Shown: piece after piece, positions 18,197 to 27,140 of the stretch
Numbering within the stretch: position 1 is the stretch's first letter
Layout of the letters: each line of letters starts with the position of its first letter
Origin: JAEUIE01 sp035430005
GTDB lineage: Bacteria; Planctomycetota; Planctomycetia; Gemmatales; HRBIN36
Reading direction: 5' to 3'
DNA: 64,000 nucleotides
NCBI GenBank assembly: GCA_035430005.1
Contig: DAOMFV010000011.1
Location: forward strand, 1 to 64,000
Translations under genes and position numbers: made by a program
Notes under the pieces: generated by a model
Told to the model about the DNA's origin: nothing
The model's input: the letters and a program-made list of their open reading frames with translations, nothing else
The model's database searches: none

Positions 18197-18354
18197 GATT
18201 AGGCGCTCCGGAGATGATGCTATTATACGGCGAAGTAGTAGCCAGTTGCCACAAGAACTGTGCCACACTTCTCTCCGCTTCTTGCTTTCATCCCATCGCT
18301 CTTTCTGCTACTCTGCACCACCCTGCCTTCGTATTACCAACGAGTTCCACCTCT

Positions 18355-19893
18355 ATGTCTGCAGCAACCGGTCGTTGGCTAGCCATTATCGCCGCCTACC
18401 TCGGTTGGCTCTTCGATGGTTTCGAGATGGGCATCTTCGGTGTAGTCGGGCCTGATGCGCTCAAATCAATGATACCGAGGGAACAGTGGGCGACCGATGT
18501 GAGTCTCTGGTTCGGCATCATCACGTCGCTGTTTCTGATTGGTGCCGCGGCGGGGGGCGTGCTCTTCGGCTGGCTGGGGGATCGCATCGGCCGGGTGCGG
18601 GCGATGTCGCTATCGGTGTTGACCTATGCCTTGCTGACCGGAGCCTGCGGCCTGGCACAGACACCGTTGCAATTAGCGATTCTTCGCTTCTTCGCGGCTC
18701 TCGGCATGGGGGGCGAGTGGGCGCTCGGCGTGGCACTTGTCATGGAAGTCTGGTCAAAAAGCACGAAGTCGTTTCTGCCCGGCGTTTCGGTGCGGGCCTG
18801 GCTGGCGGGCATCATTGGCTCTGCCTCCAACATGGGTTTTGCCGTCGTCGCCATGGTCAGCATTGGCCTCACCAGCTTGCTGGTGGAGATGCGGGTGTTC
18901 ATGGAATGGCTGCACGTGCCCAACTGGATTGTGGAAGAACTGCTGGCTAACAATGGTTGGCGAATGCTCATGCTCTTCGGGGTGACGCCCGCATTGCTGA
19001 CATTCTTCATCAGCCTGTGCGTGCCCGAATCGGAGCGATGGAAGGAAGAAAAGGCTAGCGGCAAGACCGATCACTGGGCGACCCGGGATTTGCTCGGCGT
19101 GATACTCGGAACCCTTGCCACCGTCGGCATCGTCTTCCTGTGGATGCCTTATCCCTCAAATGTGCCTGGTCAACCTAACTGGCAGTTTCCGCTTTGGCCT
19201 CAGATCGCTGGTACCGTAGCTGGTTTGGTCATGGCGGCACTCGGTTATCTCTATCCGGTGCGTGGGTATATGATGCGGGCTCGCACTACTACGGAACAGC
19301 AATCCTTCATCCTGAAACGAATGCTCTTGGCGGCTGCACTCGCCGGCGTGCCACTCCTGGGAACGTGGGCCTCGCTGCAATGGGCGACGCTCTGGGTACG
19401 AAGCAGTTTGTTGCATACCCACCCCACCTCTGTCGGTTGGACGCAATTCTGGTCAGCGTTTGGCTCGGTCTTCGGCTGCGTGCTCGCTGCCTGGACGGGT
19501 GACTGGATCGGCCGCCGTTGGGCCTACTTCTTCATCTGTGTGTTGGCGCTCGGCTCGACGTGGGGCTTCTACCAGCTCAACACCGAGTACAACACCATCT
19601 TCCTGACCTGGTCATTCCTCTGCGGCTTCTTTGCCGCCTCGTTCTATGGCTGGATACCACTCTACTTCCCTGAACTGTTCCCTACGTCGGTGCGGGCCAT
19701 CGGTCAGGGGTTTGGTTACAACTTTGGCCGCATCCTTGCCGCCATCGGCGCCCTGCAGACCGGCGTGTTGACGAGAGAGGTCTTTCACGGCAACGTCCCC
19801 ATGGCTGCCTCGGTGATGGCCTGCGTTTTCATCGTGGGCATGGTGATTATCTGGTTCGCCCCGGAGACTCATGGCAAGGGGCTGCCGGATTGA
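18355..19893 (+). CDS. MFS transporter
   Basis: 512 residues with about 12 predicted transmembrane helices. Helix 1 begins at once (WLAIIAAYLGWLFDGFEMGIFG) and the family motif between helices 2 and 3 is present (GWLGDRIGRVRAM). The pattern 'GMGGEWALGVALVMEVW' resembles the sugar/organic-acid:H+ symporter branch (sialic-acid and aromatic-acid carriers). The open frame starts at 18214, but ATG 18355 is where the conserved protein begins. The hotdog-fold gene follows after 7 bases, suggesting an operon. The substrate is not predictable. Confidence 0.88.
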   Translation: MSAATGRWLAIIAAYLGWLFDGFEMGIFGVVGPDALKSMIPREQWATDVSLWFGIITSLFLIGAAAGGVLFGWLGDRIGRVRAMSLSVLTYALLTGACGLAQTPLQLAILRFFAALGMGGEWALGVALVMEVWSKSTKSFLPGVSVRAWLAGIIGSASNMGFAVVAMVSIGLTSLLVEMRVFMEWLHVPNWIVEELLANNGWRMLMLFGVTPALLTFFISLCVPESERWKEEKASGKTDHWATRDLLGVILGTLATVGIVFLWMPYPSNVPGQPNWQFPLWPQIAGTVAGLVMAALGYLYPVRGYMMRARTTTEQQSFILKRMLLAAALAGVPLLGTWASLQWATLWVRSSLLHTHPTSVGWTQFWSAFGSVFGCVLAAWTGDWIGRRWAYFFICVLALGSTWGFYQLNTEYNTIFLTWSFLCGFFAASFYGWIPLYFPELFPTSVRAIGQGFGYNFGRILAAIGALQTGVLTREVFHGNVPMAASVMACVFIVGMVIIWFAPETHGKGLPD

Positions 19894-19900
19894 GGCCATC

Positions 19901-20425
19901 ATGAACATCACCGCCATTCCGTTTCACACGTATTTGGGCCTGGAGTTCGCTGAACCGCCGTACCTGTTGCAATTGAAAGCCCAGCCCCACCATGCCAATC
20001 ATCTGGGCACCATCCACGCCTCGGTGCTGATTGCCCTTGCCGAAGCGGGCAGCGGGCAGTTTTTGATGAATCATCTGGGCGATGGTAGACCTCACGCTCC
20101 GCGTGAGGAGGCGGAGACTAGTCGTAACACCACAAATACCCGAACTGGAAGCCACTCCCCATTCCATCACGCGGAGCGTGATGACAACTCTGGTGCTGGC
20201 AACTCTGTCTTCCCTGTCATTCGCCGTATCGAGGCCAAGTTCCATGAAGGCGGGCAGGGGACTGTCTATGCGAGATGCACGCTCGATCCTGCTTCACTCT
20301 CAACGGTCCGCAACGATCTGGAAGTAAAGCATCGAGCGAAGATATTGGTACCGATGCAGGTGGTCGATGCACAAGGCACGTTATTGTTGAGCGTGAGTTT
20401 CGACTGGTTCATTCAACAAGCATGA
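19901..20425 (+). CDS. DUF4442/hotdog thioesterase-like protein with repeat insertion
   Basis: 174 residues. The start (PFHTYLGLEF...HHANHLGTIHASVLIALAEAGSG) matches hotdog-fold acyl-CoA thioesterase / DUF4442 proteins, and the end (FPVIRRIEAKF...GTVYARCTLD...VVDAQGTLLLSVSFDW) continues that fold. Between them about 35 residues (PHAPREEAE...HHAERDDNSG) are encoded by a family B paired-hairpin repeat at about 20084-20188, inserted in frame. Without it the protein would be near 139 residues, the usual size. Whether the product still folds is unclear. The gene follows the MFS gene by 7 bases. Confidence 0.8.
   Translation: MNITAIPFHTYLGLEFAEPPYLLQLKAQPHHANHLGTIHASVLIALAEAGSGQFLMNHLGDGRPHAPREEAETSRNTTNTRTGSHSPFHHAERDDNSGAGNSVFPVIRRIEAKFHEGGQGTVYARCTLDPASLSTVRNDLEVKHRAKILVPMQVVDAQGTLLLSVSFDWFIQQA
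20084..20188. repeat. Paired-hairpin repeat family B, inside a gene
   Basis: Left arm CCTCACGCTCCGCGTGAGG (20090-20108) and right arm CATCACGCGGAGCGTGATG (20165-20183). The element is about 105 bases, so the reading frame is kept. The GGTAGAC preceding the left arm matches the AGTAGAC preceding the copy at 9715. Confidence 0.88.
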
Positions 20426-20427
20426 TC

Positions 20428-20458
20428 TCTCGTCCCCGGTCGGAGACCAGGGACGAGA
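20428..20458. repeat. Single palindrome at gene junction
   Basis: TCTCGTCCCCGGTC, GGA, GACCAGGGACGAGA: an imperfect 14-bp stem between the hotdog gene and the TauE/SafE gene. It could be another repeat family or an RNA processing hairpin. Confidence 0.6.
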
Positions 20459-20478
20459 AATTGCATATCATCAACGTC

Positions 20479-21273
20479 ATGACCACCGACTGGTTTTCGC
20501 TCACCTTGGCGTTTCTTACCTCCATCGTCGCGGCGGCGATGAACTCCGTGGCGGGTGGCGGCACGCTCCTCACCTTTCCGCTTCTCATCGCCCTGGGCCT
20601 CGATGGCAAGACGGCTAACGCTACCAGTACCATCGGTCTGTGGGCAGGGTCGCTCGGCGGAGCGTGGGGCTATCGTAATGAAGTAATGCACAACAGCGCC
20701 CTCTTCTGGCCCTTCTTTCTCAGCAGTCTGCTCGGAGGCATCGTGGGCAGCTTCATCTTTCTCTACACCGAAAAGGGCATCTTCAATGGGATTGTCCCCT
20801 GGCTCATCCTGGCAGCCACGCTGCTGTTTGCCTGTCAATCACTGGTGGCGAGGATGATGGGCCACAAGGGAGAGACTCACTTCACGCCTTCACGCTGGCC
20901 CCTAGTGGCGGGCATCCAGTTCCTGGTCGGCATCTATGGCGGCTACTTCGGCGCCGGTATGGGCATCCTCATGCTGGCCATCCTCGCCTTCCTCGGCCTC
21001 ACCAACATCCATCGTATGAATGGCATCAAGAACATTGCCGCTACCATCATTAATGGGGTGACGATCATCATCTTTGTGGTCTATAGCTTCAGCCATCCGG
21101 AGATGGTGCGGGTCGATTGGCCGATCGCCGGAGTCATGCTCGTCGGTGCTGTCCTCGGTGGTTATGGCTTCGCCGGCATCGCTAAGAAGTTGCCCATCAA
21201 GGTGGTTCGTGGTATCGTCATCGCCATCGGCCTCATCGGGGCCATCAGCACCGCTTACAAAACATGGTTCTGA
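20479..21273 (+). CDS. TauE/SafE family membrane transporter
   Basis: 264 residues and about 8 predicted transmembrane helices. Landmarks are 'AAAMNSVAGGGTLLTFPLLIALG' in the first helix pair and the pseudo-repeat 'GIYGGYFGAGMGILMLAILAFLG' in the second half, both typical of the sulfite exporter TauE/SafE family (UPF0721). Members export sulfite, sulfoacetate or other organosulfonates, but substrates vary. ATG 20479 places the first helix at the start. ATG 20422 overlaps the previous stop (ATGA) and is an alternative, but its extension would be encoded by a palindromic repeat. Likely the third gene of an MFS-hotdog-TauE operon. Confidence 0.88.
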   Translation: MTTDWFSLTLAFLTSIVAAAMNSVAGGGTLLTFPLLIALGLDGKTANATSTIGLWAGSLGGAWGYRNEVMHNSALFWPFFLSSLLGGIVGSFIFLYTEKGIFNGIVPWLILAATLLFACQSLVARMMGHKGETHFTPSRWPLVAGIQFLVGIYGGYFGAGMGILMLAILAFLGLTNIHRMNGIKNIAATIINGVTIIIFVVYSFSHPEMVRVDWPIAGVMLVGAVLGGYGFAGIAKKLPIKVVRGIVIAIGLIGAISTAYKTWF

Positions 21274-21287
21274 TAGCGAAGATGTAG

Positions 21288-21388
21288 CAGGGGTCAGCGG
21301 GTACTCCCGTTATCCCTGTGGACCTCGCAGTAATTTGAAGTTCTCCACCATGACGCAGGGGCACGATGAGTACATCGTGACCCCTGTC
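21288..21388. repeat. Paired-hairpin repeat family E, doublet
   Basis: Left arm GCAGGGGTCAGCGGGTACTC... (21288-21320) and right arm ...GATGAGTACATCGTGACCCC (to 21388). Each is an imperfect palindrome with GTACTC/GAGTAC near its centre. The better-preserved copy is at 40751-40844. Confidence 0.75.
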
Positions 21389-21431
21389 ACTACCGCACCC
21401 TATTGCTTGGTAACAAGCAGGTCGTTCACTC

Positions 21432-22601
21432 ATGAGCCCCCCCCCGTCAGGCCGTTTGAACTACCTCGATCAATTCCGAGGCTACACCGTTTTCGGCATG
21501 ATCGCCGTCAACTTCCTCGGTATCTTCCACAAGCAGATTCATCCAATCTTCCATCACCACAACACCTATTGCAGCTACCCCGATACGATCATGCCGCAGT
21601 TCTTCTTCGCTGTCGGCTTTGCGCTGCGTTATACGATGGTAAAGCGACTACAGACTGAGAGTTATGGCAGGGCCCATCTGCGGATCGTGCGAAGGTTCTT
21701 CGCTCTGCTGCTTATCGCAGCACTGGTACACGGGTTCGATAAGGTTAACGCCAACTGGGAGATGCTGCTCAACCAGGGATTCTTCTACTGGGTCAAACAG
21801 ACCTGTTCGAGAAACCTCTTTCAGACGCTGACGCACATCGCCTTTACGACGCTGTGGGTACTGCCAGTGATCGGCCAGCGCTGGCCCATACGAATGCTCT
21901 GGCTGCTAGGCTCGGCGGCGCTGCACCTCTGGTGCTCGAATGAGTTCTACTTGCGGTTCGCTCTGGATAAGCCCGTGATTGATGGCGGCCCGCTGGGGTT
22001 CCTCACCTGGACCATCCCGGTGCTGGCGGGCAGTTTCGTTTCCGACTTCCTCACCCAACCTGGCGGTACGAAGGGTATTTTTGCGAAGCTGATGATTGCG
22101 GCGGTGCTGCTCATGGGACTGGGCTATGGCATGTCATGCCTGCGGTACCCAGCTGATGCTGATCGCTCGCCCACTGCAGGCAGCTCCCTGTTGGAACTGG
22201 CTGCTCCGCCGTTCATGCCGCCCTATGATTCGAAGAATCCCATTGCGACTTACGAACAACGGCACAACCTCAACAAGACCGAAGTCGTCACCCTCTGGAC
22301 GATGAGCCAACGGACTGGCAGCGTTTCGTACCTGACGTTTAGCACCGGATTTTCGATCATGGTGTTGGCTCTGTGCTACGTGATCTTCGGCGACACCAGG
22401 CAAATTGGCGTCTTCCGCACCCTCGGCAGCAATGCCCTCGTCGCCTACATCTTTCATAGTTTCGCCATCGATGCTGTGGCGGCAGTAATGCCCAAGGATG
22501 GGCCGCTATGGTCTGTCATGCTGGCCCTGTCCATCGTTCTTACCATCACTTGGGCCATCTGCTACTCATTGGAGAAGAAGGGCTGGTACATCCGGGTTTA
22601 A
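21432..22601 (+). CDS. Multi-pass membrane acyltransferase, HGSNAT/DUF5009-like
   Basis: 389 residues with about 10 predicted transmembrane helices. The N-terminal 'RLNYLDQFRGYTVFGMIAVNFLG' is the signature of the heparan-alpha-glucosaminide N-acetyltransferase / DUF5009 group, in which acetyl groups are moved across the membrane to sugars. 'MPQFFFAVGFALRYTMVKR' is the next conserved segment. The C-terminal ends 'LTITWAICYSLEKKGWYIRV'. The acceptor here is unknown, perhaps a cell-surface polysaccharide. The stop overlaps that of the convergent methyltransferase gene by 4 bases. Confidence 0.8.
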   Translation: MSPPPSGRLNYLDQFRGYTVFGMIAVNFLGIFHKQIHPIFHHHNTYCSYPDTIMPQFFFAVGFALRYTMVKRLQTESYGRAHLRIVRRFFALLLIAALVHGFDKVNANWEMLLNQGFFYWVKQTCSRNLFQTLTHIAFTTLWVLPVIGQRWPIRMLWLLGSAALHLWCSNEFYLRFALDKPVIDGGPLGFLTWTIPVLAGSFVSDFLTQPGGTKGIFAKLMIAAVLLMGLGYGMSCLRYPADADRSPTAGSSLLELAAPPFMPPYDSKNPIATYEQRHNLNKTEVVTLWTMSQRTGSVSYLTFSTGFSIMVLALCYVIFGDTRQIGVFRTLGSNALVAYIFHSFAIDAVAAVMPKDGPLWSVMLALSIVLTITWAICYSLEKKGWYIRV

Positions 22602-23371
22602 TCGACATCATTGAACCCAAACACCATCATCCCATCGTTCTCATCCGTCAGTTCCTTTCCCTCGAAGTTCCCATGAATCTCCCAGCGGGGGAAGCCGGCG
22701 GCTCGGAGTAACAGGGCCATCTCGTCCTTATACACCCAGCGAATGTCGAACTCGCTCCGCTGCAGCAACCGGGTCTTGCCTGAAGCATCGGTGGCCTCGA
22801 TCTCATTGATCGAATGCTGTATCTGCTTCACCCGGTCGAAGCTGCGGGTGTCGTAGCACCGAAGGGTTTCGCCGGTACGGGGATGGGTCGTGGTCATTTC
22901 CAGCACACGGGTATGCTGCGGAGCGCCGATCCATTGCAGACCGGGGAACGAGGCATCGAACACCAGCGTGCCGCCGGGCAACAGATGCCGTTTGCAACAC
23001 TTCAAACAAGCAATCTGCGACTCAGTCGTCAGATTGTGAACGAAGGCGTTGAAAGTAATCATGATCAGGGCATATTTGCCGGGCAGTGAGAAGTTGGCCA
23101 TATCAGCCTGATACAGTCTGGGGTCGAAGTGCAGGGCCTGTGCTTTCTGTTTGAGTCGATCCAACATGGGTTGTGAATAGTCGAGGCCATCGACAGGTAC
23201 GCCGATCATCCAGCAGGGGAGCAGAATCCGCCCAGTGCCACAGGCGATGTCAAGCACTGGGCCGTCCGCCTGTCGGGCCTGCTTCACAAAGAAGTCAATG
23301 CCGTAGTCGAGGTCGCCAAGGATGGCATCGTAAATCTCGCCATCATCAAAGGGGCTGGTGGTGTCGGCCAT
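22598..23371 (-). CDS. Class I SAM-dependent methyltransferase
   Basis: 257 residues. Motif I (VLDIACGTGRILLP, about 40-53) binds S-adenosylmethionine; 'VDGLDYSQPMLDRL' is the acidic strand 2 motif and 'YALIMITFNAFVHN' the post-II/III region. The C-terminal part is beta-rich, as in small-molecule methyltransferases. ATG 23371 has GGAG about 8 bases before it; ATG 23383, 12 bases earlier, lies in the edge of a family A repeat and is less likely. The substrate is unknown. Confidence 0.88.
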   Translation of the reverse strand: MADTTSPFDDGEIYDAILGDLDYGIDFFVKQARQADGPVLDIACGTGRILLPCWMIGVPVDGLDYSQPMLDRLKQKAQALHFDPRLYQADMANFSLPGKYALIMITFNAFVHNLTTESQIACLKCCKRHLLPGGTLVFDASFPGLQWIGAPQHTRVLEMTTTHPRTGETLRCYDTRSFDRVKQIQHSINEIEATDASGKTRLLQRSEFDIRWVYKDEMALLLRAAGFPRWEIHGNFEGKELTDENDGMMVFGFNDVD

Positions 23372-23380
23372 GTTGAACTC

Positions 23381-23420
23381 CATTTAGCGCCTCGGCTCTT
23401 CAAGCCGGGGGCAATCTGGC
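23381..23420 (+). repeat. Paired-hairpin repeat family A, single arm
   Basis: CATTTAGCGCCTCGGCTCTT followed by CAAGCCGGGGGCAATCTGGC. It touches the 5' end of the methyltransferase gene and may form part of its leader. Confidence 0.7.
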
Positions 23421-23594
23421 GGGGTTATTGTCATTGCAGAACGATACGGTCAGGTAAAGGGGCGTCATCGTCTTAAGAATGTATCTGTCATCTCAACATG
23501 CTACCATGTATGATGAAGCTTTGGCAAAAGCAGTGGAAAAAATGTGATTATCCTGCAAATCATCAATAACCACTTTTGACTGTAGGAGGAACGG

Positions 23595-23828
23595 ATGAAG
23601 AACATGAAGTACTGGGGCCTCTTCTTGCTAACTCTTTCGTTTTGTTTCTTTTCTGGGCTCGGTACAAGACCAAATCCTGGCGATCTCTTTTTATTCACGT
23701 CATATGATGCAAAACTGATACTTGCCTCCGGCTGCTGCTGGTTTGGATTATTAATGCTGTACAATTCACTGAAGAGCGATATTGTTTCTGCAATTGAAGC
23801 CAAGTTAAGAGAACAAAAGATGACGTAG
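23595..23828 (+). CDS. Small two-helix membrane protein, unknown
   Basis: 77 residues: a first hydrophobic helix (about 6-22), a short loop (LGTRPNPGD), a second helix (about 39-57, LILASGCCWFGLLML), then a short charged tail. I do not recognise a family. The ribosome site AGGAGGAACGG before ATG is strong, which supports a real gene. It is more AT-rich than its neighbours. It precedes the beta-lactamase-like gene by about 70 bases. Confidence 0.72.
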   Translation: MKNMKYWGLFLLTLSFCFFSGLGTRPNPGDLFLFTSYDAKLILASGCCWFGLLMLYNSLKSDIVSAIEAKLREQKMT

Positions 23829-23897
23829 TGGAAATGAAGGGACGAATGCAGACGCAAGATACACATCCGGGAGCTCAATGTTGATAAATTGAACTCC

Positions 23898-24962
23898 ATG
23901 CACATCACATTGATAACAAGTCTGCTTGTCCTGCTGCTCTCTGTCACCTCCACCCTCGCTCAGACTCTGCCTATCACCGGTAAGAAGTTCGTCAACTATG
24001 AACCCATCGATCGGGCGATGCAGGAGTTCATGATTCGCATCGGGGCACAGGCGGGGTCGGTGGCCCTGTCGAAAGATGGCAAGTTGCTCTTTTCTCAAGG
24101 CTACGGTTGGAGCGACAAGGCGAAGTTAAAGCCGACTCAGCCCGATGCGTTGTTTCGCATTGCCAGTGTCAGCAAACCCATTACCGCCGCGGCCATCAAG
24201 AACGCTATCCGTGCCGGCGAACTGAGCTACGATACCAAGGCCATCGAGTTCATCGGCATCAAGCCTCTCGATAACCATGAGATCGCCGATCCGCGCATCC
24301 TGACTATCACGGTTCGTCAATTGCTCAGCCATCGTGGCGGGTGGGATCGGGACAAGTCGTTTGATCCGGTGTTCGAGTATCGGCGGGTGGAGCGTGAATT
24401 GCATCTGGCCCGGGCAGCAGGGCCGAGGGATGTGATTCAGTTCATGCTCATGCAGCAGTTGCAGTTCACTCCTGGGGAGAGATCAGCTTACTCGAACTTT
24501 GGTTACATCGTGCTGGGCCGGGTGCTGGAGAAGGCGATGAAGAAGCCCTTCGGCGAGTGCCTGGAAGAGAGCATCTTCAAGCCGCTCAAGATCACCGATA
24601 TCAAGCTGGGGCATAGTTCTTCCAATAAACGTGATCCTCGTGAGGTGTGGTATCCTGTCGGCGACTATGCCTTGTCGATGGAGGTGATGGATGCCAACGG
24701 CGGGATGATCGCCTCGGCCCCGGCACTGTGCCAATTTCTCGAGGCCTACTGGATTGGCGGCGACCCGCGCAAGCCAGGCCAACGGGGCAACTGGACGTTC
24801 TTCGGCAGCATGCCCGGCACCACCTCGATGGCCCGCCAGCGCAATGATGGTTACAACATCGCCGTACTCCTCAATAACCGACGGAACAATCAGAGCGGCG
24901 AAGATGATGATGTGCTCAAAAAAGCGATGGATAAGGCGATAGATGCGGTGAAGGGGAAATAG
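23898..24962 (+). CDS. Serine beta-lactamase family hydrolase
   Basis: 354 residues with a signal peptide ending near LAQ (residue 22). Active-site motifs of the class C beta-lactamase/esterase fold are present: SVSK with nucleophile Ser90 and Lys93, and YSN (198-200). 'QLLSHRGGWD' lies between them as expected. The third motif (KTG/HxG) is not obvious; near the C-terminus 'FFGSMPGTTSMA' may replace it. Such proteins are esterases, D-aminopeptidases or peptidoglycan hydrolases at least as often as lactamases. ATG 23898 is preferred over TTG 23889. Confidence 0.85.
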   Translation: MHITLITSLLVLLLSVTSTLAQTLPITGKKFVNYEPIDRAMQEFMIRIGAQAGSVALSKDGKLLFSQGYGWSDKAKLKPTQPDALFRIASVSKPITAAAIKNAIRAGELSYDTKAIEFIGIKPLDNHEIADPRILTITVRQLLSHRGGWDRDKSFDPVFEYRRVERELHLARAAGPRDVIQFMLMQQLQFTPGERSAYSNFGYIVLGRVLEKAMKKPFGECLEESIFKPLKITDIKLGHSSSNKRDPREVWYPVGDYALSMEVMDANGGMIASAPALCQFLEAYWIGGDPRKPGQRGNWTFFGSMPGTTSMARQRNDGYNIAVLLNNRRNNQSGEDDDVLKKAMDKAIDAVKGK

Positions 24963-24998
24963 CGCTCCTACACATGAGATGAGACAGAATCGCCGCCT

Positions 24999-25026
24999 CA
25001 TCACGCAGAGCGTGATGACTACTAAC
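24999..25026. repeat. Paired-hairpin repeat family B, single arm
   Basis: CATCACGCAGAGCGTGATG followed by ACTACTAACC, the reverse complement of the GGTAG-type boundary seen at 9715 and 20084. Only one arm is present. Confidence 0.75.
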
Positions 25027-25129
25027 CATTCATCAAGCCCTCATTCTCATCAACAGTACGCCCGGTCCCAATGACTCCTGTTGTGCAGCGAACTACAATA
25101 ATGCCACCTCTCCTTTGGTCCGGTGTACC

Positions 25130-25939
25130 ATGTATACGCAACTCTCCAGCGGATGCTTTCTTGGCAAGGTGCTGAACCGTCGGCGCTTTGAGGGAATACT
25201 ACTCACCGAAACCAGGCATCTGCGGAACGACTGGCTGCCGACCCATGCTCATCAGAATGCCTATTTCTGCCTGATTCGACGGGGACAGTTCTCGGAACGC
25301 TTTGGCAGCCGGGAAAGAGTGTGCAAGCCGGGGATGCTGACTTACCATCCACCCGAAGAACAGCACTCGGAACGGATCGAATCGGACTGCTCGGCATCGT
25401 TCAACATCGAACTGGAACCACGCTGGCTGCAATGGGCGACGGCGCACTCTCCCGCACCGCTTCAATCGTGTGAGATTGGCGATGCTGAACAAACCTATCT
25501 CGCCGGGCGACTGCATCGTGAGTTTGAACTCAACGACAGTGTCTCGTCGTTGGCCGTTCAGGGGTTGACGCTGGAGCTGCTCGCCGGGCTGATTCGTTCA
25601 CAACGGATGGAGCACCGTGTTCCTGCGTGGCTTCTTCGCGTTCGACAGGTGCTGCATGATCGTTTTTCGGATCGTCTCGAATGGAACGAACTGGCGACAG
25701 TTGCCGGGGTGCATCCTGTCTATCTGGGACAGTGCTTCCGCAAGCACTTCCACTGCACCCCGGGCGACTATCAGCGGAAGCTGCGGATCGACTGGGCCAG
25801 ACAGCAGTTGCAGAAGAACGACATGACCCTGGCTGAAATCGCCCTCCACGCCGGCTTCGCGGATCAAAGCCATCTCACCCGGCATTTCAAGCAGCACACC
25901 GGCCAGACGCCGATGGCGTACCGCCGCGACCGCCGTTGA
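25130..25939 (+). CDS. AraC family transcriptional regulator
   Basis: 269 residues. The N-terminal half looks like a small cupin sensor (HAHQNAYFCLIRRGQF, YHPPEEQHSERI), a ligand pocket. The C-terminal 100 residues hold the double helix-turn-helix of AraC/XylS regulators: 'WNELATVAGVHPVYLGQCFRKHF' and 'LAEIALHAGFADQSHLTRHFKQHTGQTPMAYR', the latter the classic family signature. ATG 25130 is the most natural start; a TTG lies 15 bases upstream. Targets are not evident. The S41 peptidase gene follows about 90 bases downstream, so regulation of neighbours is possible but unproven. Confidence 0.92.
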   Translation: MYTQLSSGCFLGKVLNRRRFEGILLTETRHLRNDWLPTHAHQNAYFCLIRRGQFSERFGSRERVCKPGMLTYHPPEEQHSERIESDCSASFNIELEPRWLQWATAHSPAPLQSCEIGDAEQTYLAGRLHREFELNDSVSSLAVQGLTLELLAGLIRSQRMEHRVPAWLLRVRQVLHDRFSDRLEWNELATVAGVHPVYLGQCFRKHFHCTPGDYQRKLRIDWARQQLQKNDMTLAEIALHAGFADQSHLTRHFKQHTGQTPMAYRRDRR

Positions 25940-26026
25940 TTGATTCTATCTTCCTAATGGGGTTCAAGAAACGGGGATGCTGTTACCTCATAATAGTGAC
26001 GTTGATTCACCTTCCGGAGAACCCTC

Positions 26027-27139
26027 ATGTCGCGTCACTGGATCGTTCTTCTTTCACTCCTTCTATTCACCTCGATGACTTTTGCCCAACAGCCTGAGGG
26101 CAAAACGCTCAGCATCACCCCCGAAGAGCGGGACGCAGCGGTACTGGCTATCGGCAAGGAGTTCGATGCCCGTTACGTTTTCCCGGAGATGGCTACCAAG
26201 GTGAAAGAAGCTCTCGAAGCCAAGGTCAAAGAGAAAAGTTACGATTCGATCACGACCGGACAGACATTGGCAGAGAAGTTGACGACCGACATCCAGGCCA
26301 TCTGCAAAGACAAGCACGTTCGAGTGAATTGCAGCAACGACAAGCTTCCCGCTCGCTCCGGTCAGCAGAGGCCTTCGCCGGCTGACATGAAAAAGATGCA
26401 GGAAGGGATGAAAGTGCGTAACGCCGGGTTCATGAAGGTCGAACGGCTGCCCGGCAACGTCGGTTACTTTCGCCTCGATGGGTTCATGGATCCCCAGGCG
26501 GGCAAAGAGCCACTCCTGGCTACTATGATGTTCCTGCAAAACACCGATGCCCTGATCATCGACCTGCGTTACAACGGCGGCGGCACTCCCGATATGATTC
26601 GTGACTTGTGCAGTTACTTCTTCGATGCCGAGCCAGTGCATCTGAACAGCATGTACTTCCGCCAGGGCAACACCAAGACCGAATTTTGGACAAACAAAGA
26701 AGTGCCCGGCCCACGATATCTCAATAAGGATGTCTATCTTCTTACCAGTGCATTCACCTTCTCGGGTGCCGAGGAATGTGCTTACAACTTCCAGACCCAG
26801 AAGCGGGGTACTATCATCGGCGAAACCACGGGCGGCGGGGCTCACCCGGGTGGCAATGTGTCGGTCGCCGACCATTACACGATCTTCATCCCCACCGGGC
26901 GGGCCATCAATCCGGTCACCGGCACCAACTGGGAAGGCGTTGGCGTGAAGCCCGATGTGGCTGTCAATGCCGACAAGGCTCTGGAGATCGCCCAGGAACT
27001 GGCGATCAAGAAGCTGCTCGACTCGAAAGACGACGCGGTGAAGACCCGGGTGAAGGAGGACGTGGAACAGAGCAAACGGATGTATCAGCGGATCGAACAG
27101 CGGAGGCAGGCGGCCCTCAAGGAACGGGAAGGGAAGTAA
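26027..27139 (+). CDS. S41 family peptidase, IRBP/tricorn-like
   Basis: 370 residues with a signal peptide (1-20). An N-terminal helical bundle (about 30-100) precedes the S41 catalytic core: 'NVGYFRLDGFMDP', 'DALIIDLRYNGGG' and the nucleophile Ser246 in 'LTSAFTFSGAEE', then 'GTIIGETTGGGAHPGG'. No PDZ domain is seen, which fits the S41B (retinoid-binding-protein-like) branch rather than carboxy-terminal processing proteases. Expected to act in the envelope. The ribosome site GGAG lies about 8 bases before the ATG. The C-terminus is basic and helical (about 330-370). Confidence 0.9.
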   Translation: MSRHWIVLLSLLLFTSMTFAQQPEGKTLSITPEERDAAVLAIGKEFDARYVFPEMATKVKEALEAKVKEKSYDSITTGQTLAEKLTTDIQAICKDKHVRVNCSNDKLPARSGQQRPSPADMKKMQEGMKVRNAGFMKVERLPGNVGYFRLDGFMDPQAGKEPLLATMMFLQNTDALIIDLRYNGGGTPDMIRDLCSYFFDAEPVHLNSMYFRQGNTKTEFWTNKEVPGPRYLNKDVYLLTSAFTFSGAEECAYNFQTQKRGTIIGETTGGGAHPGGNVSVADHYTIFIPTGRAINPVTGTNWEGVGVKPDVAVNADKALEIAQELAIKKLLDSKDDAVKTRVKEDVEQSKRMYQRIEQRRQAALKEREGK

Positions 27140-27140
27140 C

